DNA from: Oxytricha trifallax
Lineage: Eukaryota > Ciliophora > Spirotrichea > Sporadotrichida > Oxytrichidae
Assembly: GCA_000711775.1 (NCBI GenBank)
Contig: ARYC01017212.1
Coordinates: 1 to 64,000, forward strand
Direction: 5' to 3'
DNA: 64,000 bases
This document shows, one piece after another, positions 35,760 to 47,476 of the stretch (position 1 is its first letter; each line of letters opens with the position of its first letter). The notes under the pieces were generated by a model, which did not search any database, had not been told where the DNA came from, and saw nothing but the letters and a program-made list of their open reading frames with translations. The translations under genes were made by a program, and so were the position numbers.

Positions 35760-37624
35760 ATAACAAATTAAAATTCTACTTTCATATCTTACTCTTCAAT
35801 TGATGATGGAAATTATAAATAGTTAGAAGTAGATACACCATCAACGTGTTCCTTCCCAGCTATAACTTTAATAAAACTATGATTTTCAGAAATGTTTATA
35901 TCACATCAAATTCTTAAAATAAGTGATACTGGTATTTAATATTCATATACATGCTCTTAAAAATATGCTGATTTCAATAAGAGAAAGAACTTTAGTATTT
36001 TTGAAAATATCTATGCTCAATGTCAAGACTTCATTTCAAATATTAAATATTGGAAGCTAAAAAATGACTATTATTAATATCACTATGAGAAATGTATCAA
36101 AAAAACCTCTCCAAACAAACTAGCTTTAGTTTATAAGCTAAACCTCTGTCTATAATAGAGATATGACTTTTACTAATTTGTGTGACTCAAGCAAGAGCGA
36201 CAATTGTAGTTTTACGAGTAAAGAATCTTTTTGTAGAAAACTTGAAAATGATTAATAATAGTCGTAAGTATTTCTATAGAAACAATAAGTACAAGTGAAT
36301 TTTGTTTCATTAAGGGAGCAGTACTTCCAAAACGGCAACTTAAGTGTTCAACAAACTATACTTTTCAGGGAACAATATCTACTCTAATTAAATTAAATAT
36401 AGTTTAATATAAAGCTCATATTGTTTCAATAAGATCAAGGGATACAGAAATTTTTCATTATTAATTCAGTTTTAATAAATAAAAGTAAGATTTAACACAA
36501 TCATTATTATAATCTTAAGGAATAGATTCATAAACAAGTTATTTAAATAATTAGAAGAATTCAGTGGGTTATTAAATTGAAAATAAAACATTTGATAATT
36601 TACATACAAATACGATTTGAAAATTTTACTTTTAATTCATTCGATTTGATGAGTTCATTGAATTGGGCACTCAAATTGAAAACTGTACTTTAAGAAATGT
36701 CAAAATGAGAAACAGTTAGGCAAACATTATTTTTATAATTAGTGGACTCAAAGTCAATAAAGTTACAAATCCTAACTTGCTTTATTTAATGTGACTAACT
36801 CATTAGACTATTGTTGACAACATTTTTTCAAGGGACTAAGCTTTTATTATAATAAATTCATACGAAATCAATGACAATTTACAAATAATAATAAGCAATA
36901 GCACTTTTAGAGTAACATTTTCTATTCAGGAGATGCTCTAATTAAAGCAACTTAGAACACAAGAAATCTAATGATTAAAAAATTATTAATTATTAATATA
37001 AAATTCAAATCTAAGCTGGGGATGCGAGAATGACAAACTTACCACTCAAAGTAAAAATGAATTGATGCTATATAGGTAACAATTTACCAATGACTACATC
37101 TTTTATAAAATTTGAAAACCAATTCCAGATTATTAATTAGTTACTCTACTTTCAACAAGACTCGTACGAAGTCGAGAGGTAGTGTAATTTTTGCTGATTC
37201 CAAAATATTGATGTTCAAATCTATAACTCTAATTTCACTTCTTCCTTTGCGAAAGAAGGTTGTCTATTTTTTGAAAACTTTGGAAGTTCCTTAATGATAA
37301 ATTCATCATTAATGAGAGATAATTTAGCGTTTTCTAAAAGTATCACTTCTGTTGAAAATAAGGCAAGATATCAGTAGAGAATTCAATGAGGGATAATGAT
37401 AAAGCTTCCATAATACTTTTTGTTAACTTACTTGACTCATTCGATAAGACTTCTAGGTCTGAAAACTGTACTTTCATAAATAATAAGTCACGAGCTTTTC
37501 CGAAATCTTAAGTATTAATTCCTTACTTTACTAAAGAAAATGACAATAAATTTGCAAGTACAGTTTCAAAATAAGATGATCTGAATTACTAGATCTCTGT
37601 TAGTAAAGCTTAACTAGTAATAAT
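35760..37624 (+). pseudogene. Beta-helix / multi-domain membrane protein gene, 5' part (split by inserted element)
   Basis: Plus frames carry the Asn/Thr/Phe-rich repeats typical of the right-handed beta-helix (polymorphic-outer-membrane-like) giant membrane proteins common in ciliates. Examples are GTQIENCTLRNVKMRNSQAN (about 36,665-36,725), NSYEINDNLQIIISNSTFRV and FYSGDALIKATQNTRNLMIK (about 36,930-36,985). It probably runs on at 47,477, after the inserted 9.85-kb element. Multiple frame changes are present and no start Met can be fixed. In the family this part is extracellular. Confidence 0.55.
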
Positions 37625-38523
37625 ATTGATAAAATACATTCGAAATGGGGAATTGTAAAAATAGAAATGTAAAACTAATTATTTTCATAAGTAACAACCA
37701 CTAATTAGAAAAATATTGAGATAAAATTATATCCCTATTTAGGTAACTTCCTAATATTTAAATTAACATTATTTGATTATTTTATATTTAATATCAACTC
37801 TAATTAGAAAAACATGGAGCCAATTAATTAATTTATTTTACTAACTTTCTAATTCATTTCTCTTTTAGCGAGAGTCTAAAGTTACTCAATCACAAGAAGT
37901 AATCTATTGCGGTTATTTATTGAAAACAGTGTTTAATGTTCAATTTAGCATTTATATAATATGTTCTCAATAACTAAGAGCTTTCAAATAACTTAATCTA
38001 AAAGATTGATAATTTTAATTTTCAAGAGTTTACCAAGCATTTCTTGGATGATGACTATATCTAGGTTGATAATTTCATTTGACTTTCCAGTTTATATTAA
38101 AAACTTCATGATTATTGATGGAAAGAATCTCTAACTTCGTTGTGATTAAGATAATTTGCACTTTTTGGATTTTGATTGTATGGTTCCACCTTAGGTTATA
38201 TAATTCCAGATGAAGATATCATGAAGATATGTTGAAGATATCTCAAAACTCCAACTCGAAAAAAGATTCCTAACAACGAAACACTTTACTTTTTCGTCAC
38301 TAATGAATTGAGTAAAATATTTTCTAAAATAACTCCTTGTGATTCAAAGTCACAAATAATATAGACCGCAAATTCCAATGTTAATGACTTTTATCCTAAA
38401 ATATTGGCTATGCCAAAATGGAGTATACATGCGAGATTTATGGATAAATAATAATGTGGAGATGATTTGCTAAATAATACCTATCTTTTGAACTTCATAT
38501 TCGTTAACTTATATAAGATTAAA
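37625..38523 (+). repeat. Left terminal inverted repeat of the inner element (about 0.9 kb)
   Basis: It matches the reverse complement of 46,504-47,476 over almost its full length, ending at CGTTAACTTAT.TAAGATTAAA. The outer 250 bp also resemble the ends at 22,924 and 50,330. The arms differ by scattered substitutions and by a short tandem expansion in the right arm. They are therefore old enough to have diverged somewhat, or are under gene conversion. Confidence 0.85.
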
Positions 38524-38539
38524 TTTAACTTTATCAACT

Positions 38540-39620
38540 AAAATTCTTCAAGTTTTTAAGAATGATCTTATAGTTAATGGACATAATTTGATAATCTACC
38601 CTAACCATAGTTGAATGCAATAGACAACTTATATTAATCTTCCGAAATGGTGAATTGTAAGTATGATACACAACTAGTCCAAATAATTACATTTTTTTCA
38701 ATCTATCAAGGTACAAAAACTTAAAAGAAATCTTCTCTAGCTTGACTTAGCATTCTATCACTTATTCATACTAAATCAATGTTTAGGTCTACAATAAAAC
38801 AGGTATTAAATATATAAATCCAATGTTCTATGATATTGATACAAAAATGCCTTATAAAATTTCTTGTTAACCATCAGATTCAGCATCTTATATGTCCACA
38901 CACCTCCACTTTCAATATGATCTTAATCAAAACAAGAATCATCTACAACGGATTTGATTGGAATTATTACTCTCAATAATTTAATGATCTAAATATGCTG
39001 CTTGAGAATATATTAAAGATCCATTCATATAGAAAGCAGTGTCTGTTTCACAATAACTCATTAATTTGTAAAGTTTGCCAGTTGAAAGTATTTAAAATAC
39101 TCCTCTAGAGCCTCTCATTGAATAGGAATTAGTGATGATAAATTGCTTATTTTGTAGTCTTGACATCCACTCGCCTATTATTTCAAAATAATACATAATT
39201 AGATTCGTAAATTTCAATTGATTTTGTTCGTCTTGCGTATAATATAGAAGTTTTGCCATTTTAAAAGTGATTCTTTGCTACTATATTAGAGATAGATATA
39301 TTCATAGTTTTTAATGAATATTAAATTCAACCATTAAATGCTTAATTATTATTAAAAATCACATCACTCTAAATAAATGAGCAATTCTTGCAATAAATGG
39401 CACTTCCTTCAATTAAATAAGTACTTGGAACTATTTTTTCTAATAATTTGTAGTTTTTGAGGTAATATACTCCTCCAAAGTAAGAGTTTTAGCAATCTTA
39501 TACTGTTTTAGGTTTGAAGCCTAAATTGTGATCTCTGAGTTTAAATGTGGAAAACTGCGCCGTTTCCTGTAAATCGTTATGTAAGAGATTGACAATTAAA
39601 TGTTAGGTTGCTTAATTTTA
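38540..39620 (-). pseudogene. Beta-helix protein gene inside the inner element, 3' part
   Basis: Minus frames include MRGSRGVFQILSTGKLYKLM, SYCETDTAFYMNGSLIYSQA and AYLDHQIIESNNSNQIRC (about 38,940-39,120), of the same style as the 5' part at 41-46 kb. No membrane C-terminus like that at 49.6-50.0 kb was found before the left inverted repeat, so the gene seems truncated or is only an ectodomain. Confidence 0.45.
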
Positions 39621-39624
39621 TTTA

Positions 39625-40850
39625 TGGATTTTTATTTATTAGAGTACAGAACTGCATATCCTAATACCGATGACTTAGCGTAATTAATCATAAAGTTGGG
39701 TATTGACGTCAGGACATCCCTTAATATAGATTTACAAATACCCAAATTATTTTTATTATTTCTGTTTCTTTTTCTTAATCTTGTATCAATCAGTTTCATA
39801 ATTAAACCTGATTCATGGAAATTTTAGAATAAATATTTAAACTTTGATTAAGCTAATTAAAGATTTCAATTTTGTCATTGAATATAATATTCAGTCTTAT
39901 ATCGTTATTATTAATAGATATTGCAAAAGTACAAAAATTTCTGTAGTTTGTGATTATAATGAAAAAAATTAAAAATGCATTCCTAATCAAATTATAGCAA
40001 AATCCATATTTTATTTTTTTATTTTTGTTCAAATAATTAAATTTAATTTCAAAAGTAAAATGTGCGATTTGATTTATTTATATATACAACTCATAGGTAA
40101 TTTTAAATAATTTTGATCAATTAATATTTTCTCTTTTAGATAATTTTAGTTGATAACCTATTTGCTTAAAATATAAATATAAATATATTTGATGAATAAA
40201 TAAAGTAGATTTTGTATATTTTTGAATAAAAACTTTATCAGTTCTAACATTATATTTAAAAATTTATATATTTCTTTTATTTTTTATTAATTAAAAAGTA
40301 ATTATTAACTTATATGATTTCAATATGCAGAAATGTTATATTTTTATAAAATTTTAATTGTCATTTTTTATATTTTTACTAATTTTAAACAAGTTTTTTA
40401 ATTTTTTATTGGTAAAAATGAGTATTAATTTTGAAATTAAACCTCTTTCCATGACCTAACCTGATTAAATTCTTAGTTTAATAATATAAAGGTTCAGCTA
40501 GATAAATAAATTTATGAAAAAAATTAAAACAATCTCTTTAGATTTTATTTATATATATCAAAATTTAAAGTATTTAGTTAATAGGTTGAAAAAAAATAAA
40601 ATTTTCGTTTTTAACACAATAAAATCTTGAAAAAATCAAATTATTTAATAATAATATTTTAATCTATATATAAATATACAAAACGAATTGTCATAGGACA
40701 GACAAAAAAAAATGTTTTATAATTAAAGGAAATGGATATTTAAATTGATATTTATTGGAGCAAATAGGTTAAATTATGAAACTGATTGAAATATGATAGG
40801 GAAAAGATCATAGTATAATAAAAATAATTTGGGTAGATGTAAATCTATAT
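39625..40850. other. Very AT-rich insert-like stretch inside the beta-helix gene
   Basis: It interrupts the minus-strand coding region between 41,060 and 39,620. No protein-like frame, only long A/T runs. It may be a germline-eliminated type of insert (IES-like) or a decayed intronic region. Confidence 0.4.
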
Positions 40851-40860
40851 TATGGGACTT

Positions 40861-41050
40861 TATGACATCACCAGGGACTTCCTGACGTCACCTGGGAAGC
40901 CCTGACGTCACATGAGACACCCTGACGTCACCTGGTATATCCTGACGTCACCTGGGAAGCCCTGACGTCACCCTGGGACGTCTTGACGTCATCTGGGATG
41001 TTTTGACGTCACCTGGGACGTACTGACTGGGAGTGGGACGTCCTGACGTA
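40861..41050. repeat. 20-bp tandem repeat array with TGACGTCA palindromes
   Basis: About ten copies of a 20-21-bp unit, consensus CCTGACGTCACCTGGGAAGC, lie at 40861, 40881, 40901, 40921, 40941, 40961, 40982, 41002, 41022 and 41041. Seven units carry an exact TGACGTCA, the core of the cAMP-response-element type bZIP site. It is far more GC-rich than anything nearby. It sits inside the inner element at the edge of the AT-rich insert. Confidence 0.9.
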
Positions 41051-41059
41051 AATACCCAT

Positions 41060-44000
41060 AAAGTTCTGTAATTACTACTTTTTAGAAGCAGTAGAGTAAA
41101 TAAAGCCTCCAGATAGATTTGCCTAAACTTTTCAATTTTCATTTCTAAGTTATGATGAGGATAATGTTTTGTGAAGCTAAATAGAAGCACCCAACATTTC
41201 CATTAATGCTTGAACAATTACTGATTTAATTATTGTCCCCAAAGATACTTATACTTTACAGGTTATCAGACTAACCATCACTGCTACTATAGTTTGAATA
41301 AAACATCCATCTCTTTAACTAGTAGTTTAATCAATTATTATGTCTCGTAGGATTATTTGAACATTTTAACTTTGCATGATACTTTCACCATAATCAGCTA
41401 AATTATTTTTAAAATAAGTTAAGTTGAACTCTGCAATAGTCACATTGAGTAAAATTGATGTAATTTCCAGAAATAAATTAATGTTAGATAATTTATTCAC
41501 ACTTTTTTAATTTTTATTTTTAAAAAATATATTAAAACAGCATCTATCTCGAAATTTTATCGATTTCGAGATACGTGCCAATAAATTATAATTAAATTAA
41601 TCAATGATCGATAGAGTTGATAAAATGTTATTTGGTATTTAAATTATGAAAGTTCATCTTTTAATTATTTTACAAATAAATATCAGTTCATAAATAATAT
41701 AGATTAAATTAAGAATTTTTAAATATTAAGGCTTTATTAATTAAATATGTTTATTTATTCTGTAATTATTATTAGTCTTATAGATGAACTTTCATAATTT
41801 AAATACCAAATAAAATTTTATCAACTCTATCGATCATTGATTAATTTAATTATAATTTATTGGCACGTATCTCGAAATCGATGAAATTTCGAGATAGATG
41901 CTGTTTTAATATATTGTTTAAAAATTAAAATTAGAATTGTGTGAATAAATTATCTATTATTCATTGTTTAGATGTAAAGCACCACCATTTATCGCGCACT
42001 AGAGTCGAAAGTACTGTCTTCATCATAAAATTTATAAATATTTTCTAAGTTAAATATAGAACCATTTTTAGTAAGATAGCAATATTTGAAATTATTATTT
42101 AGTGAATTGAGAGATTCTGCATTTTGTACATCAAAGAGCGATCCCTTAAGGTGGTAGTTTTTATTTTAAAATTGCTAAATTGCTTAATCTTGGGTTAAAG
42201 CAATTTCACTGCAAGTGATTTAAGTATTAGATATTTCTATTTCAATGATGTTCGAGTATGAATATATCACGCTAACTTCTTAAGCTGATACATTTAAAAT
42301 GATTTGATTTTCAAAAAATGCAAAAGAATTCACTTGATCTAGATACAATACTTCACCTTATAAAACCGCATTAATATGATAAATCAAGGAATTTTAAAGA
42401 ATTATATTTAAAGCAGGGTGTAAAGAGTATATAAGTCCACCTTATTATGAAGCTTGAATATATTGCAGCTTCTGCTGGCAGTTTTCTATTGATAATGTAG
42501 AGCTTTAAGTAGATGTTTCAGATTATACTTATACCAACCCTCCACTCCCAAAACTTTTAACATTATTAACTTTTATTGAATCCATATATATCTACAAACT
42601 CTCCACAGCAAATATAACTCCACCATTTAATGCTAAAATAACATTAAAAACTGAACCTGTAAAATTAGCAGAGCAAATATCACAATATATCACACCTCCA
42701 GATTTTGATGCTAATTGTGAGAATGTAGAATTATAATCTGTAAGCGAAACGCTCTTTGTTAAGTGAAATAAGGAACCTTGATTTGTCAGGTAAAAATTGT
42801 TATAACTATTTTACTCAAAATATATAGTTGTCGTTAAGCCATATCTTTTATGCTAAATGCTATTGAATTTAGATAACTTCCTTATTCTAACAAGCCAACA
42901 ATAGAATTGTAGTTATTGGGGAAATTATTACAAATATCAATCTAACTCTAGTTAGTGTGCTATTAATCATATTAATTGTTGTGATTATTGAAGATGGACT
43001 TCCATTTGAATCAGAAAATGATAAGTTGAGGACTGACCCAAATTAAATGCTGAAAAACCATAGAAATTTGAGTTTTAGATATTTAGAGCAAATCGATTAT
43101 CAACAATTGAATTTAAGAATCCTCCATCTCTACCACAAGATAGTAGGTATGAAACGTTTGCTCCATTAAAGTTATAGCTCTATTTTGAAGCTTCATTGTA
43201 TAAAAACTCTACTTCCTTGAATGAATTGGATTACTTCACTTTAGTTTGTTCTAAAAAATTAACTTATTAATTATTGCTTCCTTTGTTGATGTAAATAGTG
43301 CCACCACTATTGTAAGCTTTTATAAATTGAAAAGTTGATTTTTTAAATGTTACAATTGAATAATTTTTAGCAGATATAAAGCAAGCCTCCGTTCCTAGAT
43401 TATGATTCAGATGTCTGTATTTTAGAGTTAATTATTGAGATTATTGCATTCTAAGTTGCTTCAACATATTTTAATCATCCATCCAACTGTGAATTCGATT
43501 GTTTAATTATAGTCTCATTGACTATTGTCTCTTCAACATTTTTACCCTTCATATTTGCAAGTCCTCCACTTAAACTGCTATAAGTAGCATAACTTTACAT
43601 ATTCAGGTAGAGTGTTTAATTTCCTCCTTCATTAGGGCCCTCCATATTTACAAAACATACATTGTTTTTTACACCCATGCAATAAAAAATCAAAGAATAT
43701 TGAGAGATCAAAGTGTATGAGTTCCAATCATTTATATATAGCTGATCCATTCCCTCCATTTGTTGAGTCCGAGATATAAACACCTATCATTTCAACAATA
43801 TTTTTGTATGATGCAAGCAATCTAAAAGCCTCACCTGATATACTTGTACCTTAGTTATTGTTCAGAATACTATTTTCTATTGTGAGGAATTTATTTTGTC
43901 ATGTAATTCCACTAGAATTTGTTATTTCACAATTTTAGAAAGCTATATTAACTGAAAGTTAAGAACTTTACTAAGTCTATGATTTGTCAGTGAAATTTAA

Positions 44001-46423
44001 GTTTACAAGACTATTTGCAATTATAGTTAACGTTGCAGTGTTCTATAGGAATTAGACGTTTTGAAAAGTCAAGTCTACACTTTCAGTAATATTAATCGCG
44101 AGGACTATTCCTTGAGGTTTTCTAAAAATATCCTTAGATACTAATACTATTTGAACTTTTCATTGAGAATCCAAATCCCTGACTAGCGGTGGTAATGTAA
44201 TCTATAATCATAATAGAACCACCAAGTTTGGTTTCCAAGACTGAAGATAATAGAAATTGGTTAGATTAAAGTGACAAAGTATTATTCAACTAGTTAACTA
44301 CATACAATTCTCCTCCTTTTAGTGAATATCCAGTTTTGAAGGAATTATTGTAAAATTATAATATTAAACAGTACTCACTGTATATTGCACCACCATTTAG
44401 TGCGTGATTGTTAGTGAAAGAAAGTAATTGATATAAAGTAATTTTATTGACTTTCTTATTATTTCCATAGATGCTAAAAGCTCCCCTTAAATTTGCTCAG
44501 GAGCAGTCAGTAAAGGTATTATTTTTGAAGTACCCCTAAAAGTCCATTCTGCGAATTAATTTAGAAAACTGAACCTTAATCGTATTTCCCCTATGAAACA
44601 ATAGATCTTACTGTTGTATCTGTAGTGTAACTATCATAATAAGTAAAGACTGAGCTTTAAACTTTGAAATTTAATGTTAAGTTTCCATTATAATATAATA
44701 ATCTTCCTCCTCCATTCAATGGAGTTGTTTAGTAAGCAAACATATTTTTTGCATTAATTAAGTCTAGAGTAAGGGCACAACTGATTCTACAAGTATAGCT
44801 CCAGCAAAAGCTTTTGAAGTGTTATTAAATCCAGCTCCAATATCAGTAAAAGTAGATGAATAAAAATTTGCTATATTGAGTTCAAATTTAATCGCTTTAA
44901 AGGCCCATTTCCATAAGTGTCTAGATCATGAGAGTTATAAATTCCTAAAATGTCAACCTAAGCTGGACTAGGTTTAGTTTCAAAAGCACTAGGTGAATAC
45001 TCAAAATCCCATTTCCTCCCACATGCCTTATTCATTAGCAAAATTAGTGCCTCCGGCCTCATACTATATTTAATTGAATCGTACTTTCGGAATTGTCACA
45101 GTTGGGGTAACAAGTACTGATTATGAATTCTAATATGGTTTCTTAACTCCAAACATAAAAATGTTGCAATACTAAGAGATTTCTAACTTGTCTTGAACAT
45201 ATTGAAATCGTGATATTCATGGGTGTCAAAATATACTACGTCACTTGAAAATTAGAAAGTAGGTTGCTTAAAAAAAAACATTGGTAGTAATTAATGTCCA
45301 TGTTTGTGAAGTTCACATATTTTTGGCATAGACACTATTAGGATCAGAATAATTAGGGAACACGTTGAATTAGTTGTAGCTCTTATTTACTTTATAAGCA
45401 TAGTAAATTTGATTTTTTCCCAAATAAACTTGATGAAGTAACAGTCGTAGTCAAAGTCACATCTAATCTGTCATCTTTGTTAAATCTCATCAAAGGGTAT
45501 CCGAAGCCATAGTATACCTGTCATCTAAAAAATTACTGCGAATTGAAATGTTATATCAAGAAAACCGCCAATTACTGATAGTTGATACATGAAACAATCC
45601 GTGTTAAGTCTACCATAAAACTCCTAGAAGTTCATTAAATTAGACCTATTTCTATCGTAGCTTGTTTCATTCATAAACGAAAACTAAAAAGTAAGACTCT
45701 TAATATCAAACAACAATGTCTAAGCAATTTTCAAAATTCCCTAAGCAAGTAAGTACCCAGGATATAAAGCCTTATTTTTCATCATATAAAATATTGTTCC
45801 TAGCTTACTAGTAGCTGTAAAAACTTAAGGAGATTATGTAATCATGACTTATACTTAAGCTTGGAATATTCTTCGTGTCAATGAAAGCAAAACCTCTAGA
45901 AGATGTATAGTATTTATATTGGTTGTATCTAAATTGGACTGTCCTGAAGTCTAATGGGTAAGTATTTTCAATTAAACTAACTGTAGAAGTAGACGCTATG
46001 TAGTTTATACTCATGCCCATATATGCTTCCTTGAAGGCTAATATGCTTGTAGTTGGAAAAATATCCTTTTTTGCAAATAGAGGCAAGTCATCAAAATTAT
46101 TGAACTGCAAATGAAATATACCTCAACAAGTGCACACCAAGCATTGTTATTAAAATATTACTTTCGAATAAATAACCTGTAAAAAAGACTAGATGTCACT
46201 ATTTGAAATTGATTTAAAAATTTCTAGCCCTAATTACATCGGTCTCTAAGAAATATCGAATGTGCATGATAGTCAGAATCTTTTTTGGTTCAAAAGTATT
46301 TCTCCCAAAAACAAATCTCTATGAATATGTTAGTCTACTTCTTACATCCATAAAGATCAAGCCTATGGTAGCTAGGTTCATAGTGATACTATAAAAAGAG
46401 CCAAAAATTAGGTACTTACTCAT
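41060..46423 (-). pseudogene. Beta-helix protein gene of the inner element, 5' part
   Basis: The start is taken as ATG 46,423, MSKYLIFGSFYSITMNLATI, whose hydrophobic beginning could be a signal peptide. It lies 80 bp inside the right inverted repeat. A second in-frame-looking block begins at 46,110 (MQFNNFDDLPLFAKKDIFPT). Beta-helix repeats follow, such as SLTNNHALNGGAIYSEYCLI and SLKGGELYVVNQLNNTLSLQ (about 44,280-44,410). The coding region resumes on the left of the palindrome as NVTIAEFNLTYFKNNLADYG (about 41,380-41,440). In ciliates such proteins are large surface or membrane proteins. There are many frame changes, so it is treated as decayed. Its strand is opposite to the host beta-helix gene it interrupts. 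Confidence 0.55.
41480..41965. repeat. 486-bp palindromic insert within the beta-helix gene
   Basis: The arms 41,480-41,659 and 41,782-41,965 are near-perfect reverse complements, for example TATCTCGAAATTTTATCGAT against its partner, around a 122-bp AT-rich loop. Beta-helix coding DNA is recognisable on both sides, so the palindrome interrupts the gene. It behaves like a foldback element or an IES. Confidence 0.85.
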
Positions 46424-46503
46424 TTTCTTATATATCTATTCTTCTATCATGACCTATTAGGGTAATTAAACGATTCATATAAATTGCATTTTTCTTGTCC
46501 GAC

Positions 46504-47476
46504 TTTAATCTTTTATAAGTTAACGAATACGAAGTTCAAAAGATAGGTATTATTTAGCAAAGCATTTCCACATTATTATTTATCCATAAATCTCGCATGT
46601 ATACTCCATTTTGGCATAGCCAATGTTGTAGGATAAAATAATTAACATTGGAATTTGCGGTCTATATTATTTATGACTTTGAATCACAAGGAATTATTTT
46701 AGAAAATCTTTTACTCAATTCATTAGTGACGAAGAGTTAAAGTGTTTCGTTGTTAGGAAACTATTTCGGAGTTGGAGTTTTGAGATATCTTCGACATATT
46801 TTCAGGATATCTTCAACATATTTTCAGGATATCTTCATCTGGATTTATATAACCTAAGGTGGAACCATACAATCAAAATCCAAAAAGTGCAAATTATCTT
46901 AATCACAACGAAGTTAGAGATTTTTTCCATCAATAATCATGAAGTTTTTAATATAGCCTGGAAAGTCAAATGAAATTAACAAACCAGTCTGGAGATTAGA
47001 CTCAATTAAATTTGTTTTCTTTCAATTCATAGTATATATAGTCATCATCCAAGAAATGCTTGGTAAACTCTTGAAAATTCAAAATTATCAATCTTTTAGA
47101 TTAAGTTATTTGAAAGCTCTTAGTTATTGAGAACATATTATACACATGATAAATTGAACATTAAACACTGTTTTCAATAAATACCCGCAATAGATTATTT
47201 CTTGTGATTGCTGTAACTTTTTTAGACTCTTCGCTAAAAGAGAAATGAATTGGAAAGTTAAGAAAATAAATTAATTAACTGGCTCCATGTTTTTCTAATT
47301 AGAGTTGATATTAAATATAAAATAATCAAATAATGTTAATTTAAATATTAGGAAGTTACCTAAATAGGGATATAATTTGATCTCAAAATTTTTCTGATTA
47401 GTGGTTGTTACTTATTTAAATAATTAGTTTTACATTTTTATTTTTACAATTCACTATTTCGAATGTATTTTATCAA
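46504..47476 (-). repeat. Right terminal inverted repeat of the inner element (about 0.97 kb)
   Basis: Reverse complement of the left arm. It contains a short tandem expansion at about 46,790-46,850, where GATATCTTC(A/G)ACATATTTTCAG occurs in near-copies; this explains its greater length. The start of the inner beta-helix gene abuts it, so the repeat may hold that gene's promoter (inference). Confidence 0.85.

Larger units (their letters stand above)
37625..47476. mobile_element. 9.85-kb element with long terminal inverted repeats, inserted in the beta-helix gene
   Basis: It starts TTGATAAAATACATTCGAAA and ends with the reverse complement, GAATGTATTTTATCAA. TA lies on each side (…AATA before, TAAA after), consistent with TA target duplication as in Tc1/mariner-like elements. 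The arms are 37,625-38,523 and 46,504-47,476. Inside are a beta-helix gene (-), a palindromic insert and a 20-bp tandem repeat array. No transposase gene was recognised inside, so it may be nonautonomous. It may have been moved by an enzyme such as the one at 27.0-28.6 kb; that is inference. Confidence 0.75.

Noticed and set aside
40861-41050. CRISPR array
   Set aside because: The repeats are directly adjacent with no unique spacers, and the genome is eukaryotic by code and content.
40948-41190. Standard-code ORF across the TGACGTCA array
   Set aside because: It is a shadow of the tandem repeat; the repeat unit simply lacks stops in that frame.
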